A stretch of 22,516 nucleotides of DNA from a virus: positions 1 to 22,516 of the IMG/VR virus record IMGVR_UViG_3300024346_004204. One strand, given 5' to 3'. Positions 7,539 to 13,655 of this stretch are shown here, piece after piece; positions within the stretch are counted from its first letter, which is position 1, and each line of letters starts with the position of its first letter. A program made the position numbers and the translations under genes. Below the pieces are notes generated by a model that worked only from the letters and a program-made list of their open reading frames with translations, searched no databases and was not told where the DNA came from.

Positions 7539-7734
7539 TTCAGTGGAAGATAAACTACGTTCCCACTACGAAGAATTAAAACGGAAACATCGAGAGCTTG
7601 ACATTGAGCTCGAAACCAAGTATAATAATCAAACAGTGTCTGAGGAAGCTCGTAGAATGAAAACTATGAAACTTTATCTTAAAGACGAAATGCATCGAAT
7701 CAATGCTTACTTGATACAAAAAGGTTTAGAATGA
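7525..7734 (+). CDS. Small coiled-coil protein, DUF465/YdcH-like
   Basis: This is 69 aa from ATG 7525, preferred over an in-frame ATG at 7498 because GGAG and CGAGG ribosome sites precede 7525 and the overlap with dpdA is shorter. The sequence is almost entirely helical and charged: EELKRKHRELDIELETKY, then MKLYLKDEMHRINAYL. This matches the pattern of the DUF465 (YdcH) family, with a KHRELD-like centre and LKDEI-like end. The function of that family is unknown. It overlaps the following gene by four bases (ATGA). A consensus promoter lies inside it at 7598-7626. Confidence 0.65.
   Translation: MSNYDSVEDKLRSHYEELKRKHRELDIELETKYNNQTVSEEARRMKTMKLYLKDEMHRINAYLIQKGLE
7598..7626 (+). promoter_or_regulatory. 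Consensus promoter inside the DUF465-like gene
   Basis: TTGACA (7598-7603), a 17-bp spacer and TATAAT (7621-7626), preceded by C, sit wholly within a coding region. It would transcribe the gene at 7731 and those beyond independently of the clamp/dpdA promoter. GAGCT and AGCTC form an inverted repeat spanning the -35 (7594-7611). Confidence 0.65.
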
Positions 7735-8252
7735 AACGAGATTATGAAAGTGGTGTATTAGATACGCCTACTATGTTTACAGGTGTAGAAGTTGAAAAGA
7801 CTCCTGCATTTGGTATGCAAACACTATTTGTAGACGGCATTCAAGACATTGAAACTATACTTGAATACTACAACAAGTTAGAGTGTAAGCATATATTCTT
7901 TGGTGCAAATCATTCATACAGTCCGAGCGAAGCGGACGAGTTCGAAGCGTGGGACAAGTATATCCTAGAATTTGTAAAAGAAGGCTATTTGTGTAGTTTA
8001 GATATTCCAAGTACTATTAACTTAGAATGGTTCTTAGAAGGCGGCTTAATAGAGTATGATAACTTTATTCCGCAAATACGTGTTGTAGTGCCTTATGTTA
8101 AACAGTGGAACTATAACACAATGGTTAAGATAGACGACAAAGACTTTAAAGCAAGCAATCCAGGTGTTTGGTGTCATAGCTTACACGACTTAATGGATCA
8201 AGAAAAATTTACTGATTGGTCTAAATATGGCCTTGACAAAGTTATTAAATGA
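7731..8252 (+). CDS. Hypothetical protein, 173 aa
   Basis: I do not recognise this protein. It is a globular alpha/beta-looking sequence rich in aromatic residues, with hydrophobic strand-like segments CKHIFFGANHS (~residues 52-62), LCSLDIPST (~85-93) and IPQIRVVVPYV (~112-122), then NPGVWCHSLHDL (~142-153), which looks like a functional motif. There is no signal peptide, membrane span or nucleotide-binding loop. It starts by ATGA overlap with the previous gene and can also be read from the promoter at 7598. It lies between dpdA and the QueD-like gene, so a role in base modification is possible but is inference from position only. Confidence 0.75.
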   Translation: MKRDYESGVLDTPTMFTGVEVEKTPAFGMQTLFVDGIQDIETILEYYNKLECKHIFFGANHSYSPSEADEFEAWDKYILEFVKEGYLCSLDIPSTINLEWFLEGGLIEYDNFIPQIRVVVPYVKQWNYNTMVKIDDKDFKASNPGVWCHSLHDLMDQEKFTDWSKYGLDKVIK

Positions 8253-8261
8253 AAGTATACT
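8233..8261 (+). promoter_or_regulatory. Consensus promoter before the QueD-like gene
   Basis: TTGACA (8233-8238), a 17-bp spacer and TATACT (8256-8261), preceded by C, overlap the 3' end of the 173-aa gene. Transcription would start near 8268, exactly at an in-frame ATG. Either the message is leaderless or translation starts at 8331, where there is a ribosome site. Confidence 0.65.
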
Positions 8262-8330
8262 AATAATATGGAACAACGTGAATCATATCATAATTATATG
8301 GGACGTAGAATGAGAGAGGAAGATGCTAAA

Positions 8331-8750
8331 ATGGCAACTGAAAACGCACTAAATAATGCACAGAGAAGTATATGGGTAACCTTTAGAAAAGAAGGTGTAC
8401 ATTTATATCCAGGAGCAGATAGTGATCCAAAATTGGCAACAGGTGATTGGGACGATGTGTCGTTTCTTGGTATTGCTCATCGTCATATTTTCCACTTTCG
8501 GGTGCGCATCGAAGTGTTCCACAACGATAGAGACATCGAGTTCATCCAATTCAAAAGATGGCTTGAAAGATTATATTCTGAGCAAGGTACGTCCGACGGT
8601 GACGTGCTTGTTCTAAATCATAGATCGTGCGAGATGATTGCGGACGAACTATACGAAAAAATCACTACAAAGTTCCCCAGCCGCTTTGTAGAGATTGAAG
8701 TCGCCGAAGATGGCGAAAATGGCTGTTCAATTTACTATCCTAAATGCTAA
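8331..8750 (+). CDS. QueD/6-pyruvoyl-tetrahydropterin synthase-like (T-fold) protein
   Basis: QueD makes 6-carboxy-tetrahydropterin, the step between FolE and QueE in 7-deazaguanine synthesis. From ATG 8331 the protein has 139 aa (QueD ~120). VHLYPG (H24) matches the first zinc histidine region (AAHRLP). HRHIFHFRVRIEV (H50, H52) matches HGHSFMVRLEI, giving three possible zinc ligands. DIEFIQFKRWL matches the IDFAELK segment, SCEMIADELYEKI matches PTSEVLAKWIW, and VAEDGENGCSIYY matches the terminal glutamate strand. The catalytic cysteine normally between the first His and HxH is absent, so it may do altered chemistry. The start at 8331 is chosen for GAGAGG at 8314-8319; a longer form from 8268 would add 21 residues. 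The family call is by motif only. Confidence 0.55.
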   Translation: MATENALNNAQRSIWVTFRKEGVHLYPGADSDPKLATGDWDDVSFLGIAHRHIFHFRVRIEVFHNDRDIEFIQFKRWLERLYSEQGTSDGDVLVLNHRSCEMIADELYEKITTKFPSRFVEIEVAEDGENGCSIYYPKC

Positions 8751-8769
8751 TAAAAGAGAGAAACTTAAA

Positions 8770-8976
8770 ATGGCAAATAACTTCCCTCCGGTCAACAAGA
8801 TCTTCGACGACTTGGACAAGTTCCGCGACTACTGTCGCTTTGAAGGTAAACCTTTTGATGAAAAAGATCTTTACAAGAAAGATGCTTGGGTGTGGCAAGC
8901 CTACGGCAAGTATCAAAACTACCTTCGTGCAAAGGCCCGTAATGGAGGCCGTGATTTTAAACAACGGAGAAACTAA
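8770..8976 (+). CDS. Small basic hypothetical protein, 68 aa
   Basis: Function unknown. The start at 8770 is chosen over 8695 because GAGAG lies ~10 bp upstream and it avoids a 56-base overlap with the preceding gene. The sequence is helical and aromatic (FDDLDKFRDYCRFEGKPF, then WVWQAYGKYQNYLRA) and ends in a basic tail NGGRDFKQRRN, which could contact nucleic acid. It sits between the QueD-like gene and the glycosyltransferase and ends one base past the latter's start region. Confidence 0.65.
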   Translation: MANNFPPVNKIFDDLDKFRDYCRFEGKPFDEKDLYKKDAWVWQAYGKYQNYLRAKARNGGRDFKQRRN

Positions 8977-10035
8977 ATGACTATTCATATTGTAGACATC
9001 GAAGCAGTAGATACACGCTATACTAAGCAATGGAAAGAATATCTTCCAAAGCAACTACAACGAGCTACAAATGAGAATGTAAAAGTTATTAGTGGCGGAG
9101 AAACACCTCAGGCAACAACGCCTGGGGCGTTTCTTAACTTCGGCGGTACTAACGTTTATAAAAGTAAACAACTAGAAACTATTGGTGAAATGTTCTGTAA
9201 TGGACGAGTCAAAGACAATGACTATTTCTTATACACAGATGCGTGGAATCCTACTGTTATACAATTAAAGTATATGGCAGAGTTACTAGGTGTTGATATT
9301 AAAATTGGTGGCTTATGGCACGCTGGCAGTTATGATCCGCAAGACTTCTTAGGAAGACTTATAGGTGATAAACCTTGGGTACGACACGCAGAGATGTCAA
9401 TGTTTGAATGTTATGATGATAACTTCTTTGCAAGTGACTTTCATATTGATATGTTTACAGACGTGATGATGGAAGATTATAGTATTGATTATGATAAAAT
9501 ACATCGTGTAGGCTGGCCTATGGAGTATCTAAAGAATAGTTTAGATAGTTACAAAGGTATGGAAAAGCGAGACTTAATTTTATTTCCGCACCGTGTTGCT
9601 CCAGAGAAACAAGTTGATATCTTTAGAGATCTTGCAATGCGTTTACCGCAATACGAGTTTGTAGTATGTCAAGAACAACAACTTACTAAGAATGAATATC
9701 ATAACTTGCTAGGCGAAGCTAAACTAGTGTTTAGTGCTAACTTGCAAGAAACACTTGGTATTAGTTGGTATGAAGGCGCATTGGTTGATGCAATTCCTAT
9801 GGTGCCTGATAGACTAAGTTATGCCGAAATGGCATTACCTGAGTTTAAGTATCCAAGCGAATGGACTGAAGACTATGATGCATACTTACATCATAAGGAC
9901 AAAGTTATTGCACAAATTGTAAACTATATGGAAAACTTTACTGATTTACAAGTGTCGTTAGAGAAACAGCGTACTAAACTAAACAAAGACTTTTTTAGCG
10001 GAACTGAACTTTATAAGGCAATTGCAGATGAATGA
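8977..10035 (+). CDS. GT-B fold glycosyltransferase with EX7E motif
   Basis: This 352-aa protein looks like a retaining glycosyltransferase of the GT4 kind. The C-terminal donor domain has LILFPHRVAPEKQVDIF (~residues 195-211), the usual start of that domain, and ETLGISWYE (E258 to E266), the EX7E motif that binds the nucleotide-sugar. The N-terminal acceptor domain (residues ~1-180) has DNDYFLYTDAW and IGGLWHAGSYD. There is no membrane anchor or signal peptide, so it acts in the cytoplasm. The start follows ACGGAGAAACTAA before ATG. The acceptor is unknown: phage DNA bases, as with T4 glucosyltransferases, is attractive given dpdA upstream, but a protein or surface glycan is also possible. 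A GC-rich hairpin lies in its 5' coding part (9106-9127). Confidence 0.8.
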   Translation: MTIHIVDIEAVDTRYTKQWKEYLPKQLQRATNENVKVISGGETPQATTPGAFLNFGGTNVYKSKQLETIGEMFCNGRVKDNDYFLYTDAWNPTVIQLKYMAELLGVDIKIGGLWHAGSYDPQDFLGRLIGDKPWVRHAEMSMFECYDDNFFASDFHIDMFTDVMMEDYSIDYDKIHRVGWPMEYLKNSLDSYKGMEKRDLILFPHRVAPEKQVDIFRDLAMRLPQYEFVVCQEQQLTKNEYHNLLGEAKLVFSANLQETLGISWYEGALVDAIPMVPDRLSYAEMALPEFKYPSEWTEDYDAYLHHKDKVIAQIVNYMENFTDLQVSLEKQRTKLNKDFFSGTELYKAIADE

Positions 10036-10405
10036 TGATTTTGTATATACATTACCGGATACAATTGATTTAAGTGACGATCAAATTACACTATCAATTG
10101 ATTCAGATTATACTTCTGACGGTACAATTACTATAGACACAAGTTCTTGGGATGATAGTTTTACTACCAGTCCTAGTTCAATATACACGTCTAGTAGCAG
10201 TAGCGATGTTGTTATCGAAGGTGAGTTAACAGTAGGTGGTGTAGATGTTATGCAGTCTATTAAAGATATGCAACGTGTACTAGGTGTTGTAAGTAGAGAT
10301 ATTGCAAAAGAAGAAAAGTATACAGGCCTAAAACGTGCCGCAGAAGCATACGAGCGTGAACTAGCAAAGATTGAAACTTTTGAAACTCTAAAGGATTCAG
10401 CATAA
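10028..10405 (+). CDS. Acidic, serine-rich hypothetical protein, 125 aa
   Basis: Function unknown. The ATG at 10028 overlaps the end of the glycosyltransferase and follows an AAGG at about 10015. The first ~65 residues are low-complexity Asp/Ser/Thr (DDQITLSIDSDYTSDG, SSSSDVVIEG), probably disordered or a repeated beta-strand region. The rest, from ELTVGGVDVMQSIKDMQRVLG, is helical and ends in AAEAYERELAKIETFE. The strand-then-helix layout resembles small virion-associated proteins, but there is no clear family. The stop overlaps the next start by one base (TAATG). Confidence 0.7.
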   Translation: MNDDFVYTLPDTIDLSDDQITLSIDSDYTSDGTITIDTSSWDDSFTTSPSSIYTSSSSSDVVIEGELTVGGVDVMQSIKDMQRVLGVVSRDIAKEEKYTGLKRAAEAYERELAKIETFETLKDSA

Positions 10406-10836
10406 TGTTTAATTTTTTAAAAGATCGTAAACGTGTAATTAGAGACAGAGATAGTAACGAGCCATACTTAGTTCGTTGGTATTTGTTTCTAAAGGACAGA
10501 AAGAACTTTCCTTTCAATATCACTTTGCATAAAGTACTAGTAAGTGACGAGCCTACACTACACGATCACCCTTGGAGTTATGCTACTTTTATTATTAAAG
10601 GCGGCTACTATGAAAATACTCCTAAAGGACGCTTTTGGCGCGGGCCAGGTCACTTCCGTTATCGTAGTGCAGACGATTTACACTATTTAGAACTTGCAAA
10701 AGATGCTAAAGGTAACGAAATACCGTGCTGGAGTTTGTTCTTTATGGGTAAGAAAGCAACGGACTGGGGCTTTCTTAAAGACGGAGAATGGATTCATAAC
10801 AAAAAATACTTAGCTCGAGGAGCAAAACACGAATGA
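10405..10836 (+). CDS. Cupin-like protein
   Basis: This 143-aa beta-rich protein has a cupin metal-binding motif: TLHDHPWSYATFIIKGGYYE, with H53 and H55 as HxH and a glutamate about ten residues on. A second conserved segment (DDLHYLELAKDAKGN, then CWSLFFMG) fits the second cupin motif with another histidine. Cupins include isomerases, dioxygenases and sugar epimerases, so substrate and reaction are open. It lies between the glycosyltransferase block and a phosphoribosyltransferase, with four-base overlap to the next gene (ATGA), suggesting joint expression. A sugar-nucleotide-modifying role would fit the neighbours, but that is inference. Confidence 0.65.
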   Translation: MFNFLKDRKRVIRDRDSNEPYLVRWYLFLKDRKNFPFNITLHKVLVSDEPTLHDHPWSYATFIIKGGYYENTPKGRFWRGPGHFRYRSADDLHYLELAKDAKGNEIPCWSLFFMGKKATDWGFLKDGEWIHNKKYLARGAKHE

Positions 10837-11390
10837 CAAATAAACATTATTATAATTGGCAGGATGTAGAGAACTCCTGCATAAACATTGCTTTACAAAT
10901 GTATAAAGACAACTGGCGTCCTGACTATATTGTAGGTATTACTAGAGGCGGCAATGTACCTGCTACTATACTAAGCAATATGTTAAATGTACGTGGCGAA
11001 GCATTAAAAGTAAGTTTACGTGATGCTACAGGTGAAAGTGAAAGTAACTGTTGGATGGCTAGTGATGCATTTGGGTATGTAGATGAAGAAGAACGTACTA
11101 ATACTAAAAGTCGTTGGGATATAGGTAAACGTAAAAAAATACTTATTGTAGATGACATCAACGACACTGGTGCTACGTTTAACTGGATTAAACAAGACTG
11201 GCCAGCAGGTTGTTTACCTAACGAGGAAAGTTGGAAAACAGTATGGCACAACAATGTTCGCTTTGCTACTATTACAGATAACTTATCAAGTAATTTTAAT
11301 GGCACTGTAGACTACAGCGTACACGAAGTAAACAAAGCAGAACAAGATGTTTGGTTAGTTTACCCTTGGGAGAATGTAGGTGAATATTGA
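10833..11390 (+). CDS. Type I phosphoribosyltransferase
   Basis: This 185-aa protein has the classic PRPP-binding loop ILIVDDINDTGATF at residues ~103-116 (D107, D108), preceded by YIVGITRGGNVPATIL (residues ~31-46), the pyrophosphate-loop region shared by HPRT and xanthine PRTases. It should transfer ribose-5-phosphate from PRPP to a purine-like base in the cytoplasm. It starts inside the end of the cupin gene and overlaps the HIT-family gene. The base is unknown. In this neighbourhood it could act on guanine salvage or on a deazaguanine base, but the sequence does not say which. Confidence 0.85.
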   Translation: MTNKHYYNWQDVENSCINIALQMYKDNWRPDYIVGITRGGNVPATILSNMLNVRGEALKVSLRDATGESESNCWMASDAFGYVDEEERTNTKSRWDIGKRKKILIVDDINDTGATFNWIKQDWPAGCLPNEESWKTVWHNNVRFATITDNLSSNFNGTVDYSVHEVNKAEQDVWLVYPWENVGEY

Positions 11391-11754
11391 TACACTAGAA
11401 ATTGCACAGCAGGAAGGAAGGGCTCCGTGGACTAACATAGAGCTTGACACACGTGACTTTATTGTATATACTGACAAGTATCCTGTAACCGAAGGTCATA
11501 CACTAGTTGTGCCAAAAGTAAATCATCAAGAAGCAATACTTAAATGTATGAAATTTGCACTTGCTATGGGCAACGATAATGTAAAAGCATCCAGCAATAA
11601 CATTACAGGATTTAACATTGGCCTAAATATTGGCGAAAGTGCAGGACAAACTTGTATGTATCCGCACATACATTTAATCTTCCGTCGTGATGGAGATATG
11701 GAAGATCCGAAAGGCGGCGTACGGGGCGTCATTCCATCTAAACAAAAATACTAA
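11380..11754 (+). CDS. HIT-family (histidine triad) hydrolase
   Basis: This 124-aa HIT protein starts at GTG 11380, seven bases after GGAG (11369-11372) and inside the end of the phosphoribosyltransferase. HIT enzymes hydrolyse nucleoside phosphoramidates, AppppA or adenylylated compounds. The active-site region is GQTCMYPHIHLIFRRDGD, followed by PKGGVRGVIPSKQ, a tail typical of bacterial HIT proteins. Most relatives read HAHIHLIPR; here the first His is Tyr and the Pro is Phe. The remaining HIH pair retains the nucleophile position. FIVYTDKYPVTEGHTLVVPK at the N-terminal side is the usual HIT strand-helix signature. Overlap with the PRTase suggests paired function. Confidence 0.82.
   Translation: MNIDTLEIAQQEGRAPWTNIELDTRDFIVYTDKYPVTEGHTLVVPKVNHQEAILKCMKFALAMGNDNVKASSNNITGFNIGLNIGESAGQTCMYPHIHLIFRRDGDMEDPKGGVRGVIPSKQKY
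11444..11472 (+). promoter_or_regulatory. Consensus promoter inside the HIT gene
   Basis: TTGACA (11444-11449), a 17-bp spacer and TATACT (11467-11472), preceded by C, lie in the first third of the HIT coding sequence. The palindrome CACGTG follows the -35 directly. It would serve the small gene at 11766. It may be incidental, but the exact match to the nine-member pattern argues against that. Confidence 0.5.
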
Positions 11755-11765
11755 GGAAAGGAACT

Positions 11766-11972
11766 ATGGACTTGAAGGAACAAATGATTAAAGCGGCAAG
11801 ACTACACGCTGAAGCAGAAATAGAATTGCATAAAACTAATATCGAAGTTTATATGCAAAAAGTCGTAGGCATTGGAGAACACTCTGATATCATTGAAACA
11901 ATTCAAAAAGAACTAGATCAAATGGCTACAGCACACGATCGTCTTGATATGTTAAACACATATTTTGTATAA
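11766..11972 (+). CDS. Small helical hypothetical protein, 68 aa
   Basis: Function unknown. It has a strong ribosome site (AAGGAAAGGAACT before ATG). The sequence is fully helical and amphipathic (MIKAARLHAEAEIELHKTN, then IIETIQKELDQMATAHDRLDML), consistent with a small coiled-coil or dimerising protein. It is the last gene before the folE promoter; no terminator is visible between them. Confidence 0.7.
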   Translation: MDLKEQMIKAARLHAEAEIELHKTNIEVYMQKVVGIGEHSDIIETIQKELDQMATAHDRLDMLNTYFV

Positions 11973-11977
11973 CATAC

Positions 11978-12006
11978 TTGACAAAAACCTAAATACAATG
12001 TATAAT
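11978..12006 (+). promoter_or_regulatory. Perfect consensus promoter for folE-queE
   Basis: TTGACA (11978-11983), a 17-bp spacer and TATAAT (12001-12006), preceded by C. The TATAATATAACTTA stretch is identical to that of the dsbA promoter (631-644). It leaves a leader of ~55 bases before folE, which contains a small hairpin. Confidence 0.92.
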
Positions 12007-12036
12007 ATAACTTATATTGTGCATTGTATTATTAAC

Positions 12037-12050
12037 GGCAATCCACTGCC
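12037..12050 (+). promoter_or_regulatory. Small leader hairpin before folE
   Basis: GGCA, the loop ATCCAC, and TGCC form a compact 4-bp GC-rich stem ending eight bases before the CGGAG ribosome site of folE. It could influence folE translation. It does not fit the preQ1-I riboswitch: the loop is too short and the A-rich tail is not convincing. Confidence 0.35.
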
Positions 12051-12068
12051 TAAACATCGGAGAAACAA

Positions 12069-12758
12069 ATGGATAAATCCAAAGAGATAAAAGCCCGTTT
12101 GCAACAAGCAGACAAACGCTTCTGGGCCGGCGACAACATTTCAGACTTTATTAAGGACGGCGAAAAGCAAATACTAATTGATGAGCTTGCTGTTAAGTTT
12201 GAAGACGTATTACAAGGTCTTGTAATAGATACAGAAAACGATCCTAACAGTAACGGCACAGGCAAACGTCTTGCAAAGATGTATATCAATGAGCTAATGG
12301 CTGGACGTTATGAACCAATGCCACCTGCAACAGCATTTCCAAATGATAGCGATGATCGTTATGAAGGTATGCTAGTTGTACGTAGTGAACTTACAAGTAT
12401 GTGTTCACATCATCACCAGATAGTTAAAGGTGTAGCGTACATTGGTATTATTGCATCAGACAAACTAATTGGTTTAAGTAAGTATACACGTATTGCACAA
12501 TGGTGTGCTATGCGAGGTACACTACAAGAAGAACTTGCAAACGACATTGTACGTGAGATTCAGAAGGCAACTGGTGCAGAACACTTAGGTGTTTATGTAC
12601 AAGCAACACACGGTTGTGTCGAAAACAGAGGTGTAAAAGCACACAGTAGCCTTACACAAACAACTGTATTGAAAGGCGCATTTAAAGATGACGCAGGTAC
12701 AAAAAAAGAGTTTATGGACAATATTAAACTGCAACAAGAATTTGCTTGTGGGAAATAG
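12069..12758 (+). CDS. folE: GTP cyclohydrolase I
   Basis: FolE turns GTP into dihydroneopterin triphosphate, the first step of both folate and 7-deazaguanine (queuosine/preQ0) synthesis. The 229-aa protein has zinc ligands C112 and H115 in SMCSHHHQIVKGVAYIGI and C183 in THGCVENRGV, matching C110, H113 and C181 of the E. coli enzyme. The core GLSKYTRIAQWCAMRGTLQEELANDIV matches the family GLSK-R-A-R-QvQE pattern. The start has a CGGAG ribosome site and its own consensus promoter. The stop is followed after three bases by queE, so the two are one operon. In this phage it most likely feeds DNA modification through DpdA. Confidence 0.95.
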   Translation: MDKSKEIKARLQQADKRFWAGDNISDFIKDGEKQILIDELAVKFEDVLQGLVIDTENDPNSNGTGKRLAKMYINELMAGRYEPMPPATAFPNDSDDRYEGMLVVRSELTSMCSHHHQIVKGVAYIGIIASDKLIGLSKYTRIAQWCAMRGTLQEELANDIVREIQKATGAEHLGVYVQATHGCVENRGVKAHSSLTQTTVLKGAFKDDAGTKKEFMDNIKLQQEFACGK

Positions 12759-12761
12759 AGT

Positions 12762-13655
12762 ATGAAACTTAGATATTCAGAAGCATTTTATAGTGTACAA
12801 GGCGAAGGCAAGTTTGTAGGAGTACCTAGTGTATTCCTACGCACATTCGGTTGTAACTTTCGTTGTATGAATTTTGGTGTTGATACTAAAAAGAATCGTG
12901 TAGAGTTACACGCAGAAGGACAGAGATACAATGCAGAAGTTAAAGATTTAATTGATGCAAAAGTACACGAAACAACTGAAAAATTTGAAGACTTGCCTAT
13001 TATACACACAGGCTGTGATACTTATGCAAGTATCTATCCCGAATTTAAACATTTTAACAAACAAGCAGAGGTTGAAGAAGTAGTTGAACATCTGCTATCA
13101 CTCACTCCTAACGGTAAGTGGGTACAGGATAATGGGCAAGATGTCCATTTAATATTAACGGGTGGCGAACCATTGTTGGCGTGGCAACGATTGTACGTAG
13201 AATTATTTGAACATCCACGTATGAGAGACTTAAAAAATGTTACATTTGAAACAAACACTACACAACCTTTACACAACGAGCTCTACGATTATCTCAACAA
13301 TAGCGACAGACTTACGATCACTTGGAGTTGTTCCCCAAAACTTAGTGTTAGCGGAGAACCTTGGGAGACTGCTATTAAGCCTGACATTGCTCGTGAGTAT
13401 ACTAGGGTTTCTGATAGTGAACTTTATCTCAAGTTTGTTGTCGCTACTCAAGATGACTTTGAAGAAGTTGAAAGAGCTGTGGACGCTTACAGAAGTGCCG
13501 GGGTACAGTGTCCGGTATATCTTATGCCGTTGGGCGGACGCAGTGAAGAATACGCCCTCAACGTTAAAGACGTTGCTGAAGCGTGTATGGAAAAAGGATG
13601 GCGATTCACGCCAAGACTCCACATTTCCTTATTCGGAAATGCCTGGGGTACTTGA
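12762..13655 (+). CDS. queE: 7-carboxy-7-deazaguanine synthase (QueE), radical SAM
   Basis: QueE makes 7-carboxy-7-deazaguanine (CDG) from carboxy-tetrahydropterin by a radical SAM reaction. The 297-aa protein opens with YSEAFYSVQGEGKFVGVPSV, the QueE substrate-binding start (E. coli FQTLQGEGYFTGVP), then FLRTFGCNFRC. LILTGGEPLLAW is the SAM-binding GGE motif. Later, SCSPKLS and the C-terminal RLHISLFGN match the QueE ending. The 4Fe-4S cysteines are displaced: C31 and C35 are present, but the third appears to be C85 in TGCDTYAS (normally WCDT), with a ~49-residue insertion between. The spacing would be CX3CX49C instead of CX3CX2C. It is in one operon with folE. Confidence 0.92.
   Translation: MKLRYSEAFYSVQGEGKFVGVPSVFLRTFGCNFRCMNFGVDTKKNRVELHAEGQRYNAEVKDLIDAKVHETTEKFEDLPIIHTGCDTYASIYPEFKHFNKQAEVEEVVEHLLSLTPNGKWVQDNGQDVHLILTGGEPLLAWQRLYVELFEHPRMRDLKNVTFETNTTQPLHNELYDYLNNSDRLTITWSCSPKLSVSGEPWETAIKPDIAREYTRVSDSELYLKFVVATQDDFEEVERAVDAYRSAGVQCPVYLMPLGGRSEEYALNVKDVAEACMEKGWRFTPRLHISLFGNAWGT

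Noticed and set aside
12007-12068. preQ1 riboswitch in the folE leader
   Set aside because: The genes downstream would fit, but the hairpin loop (6 bases) is too short for preQ1-I, and the A-rich pseudoknot tail is not convincing.
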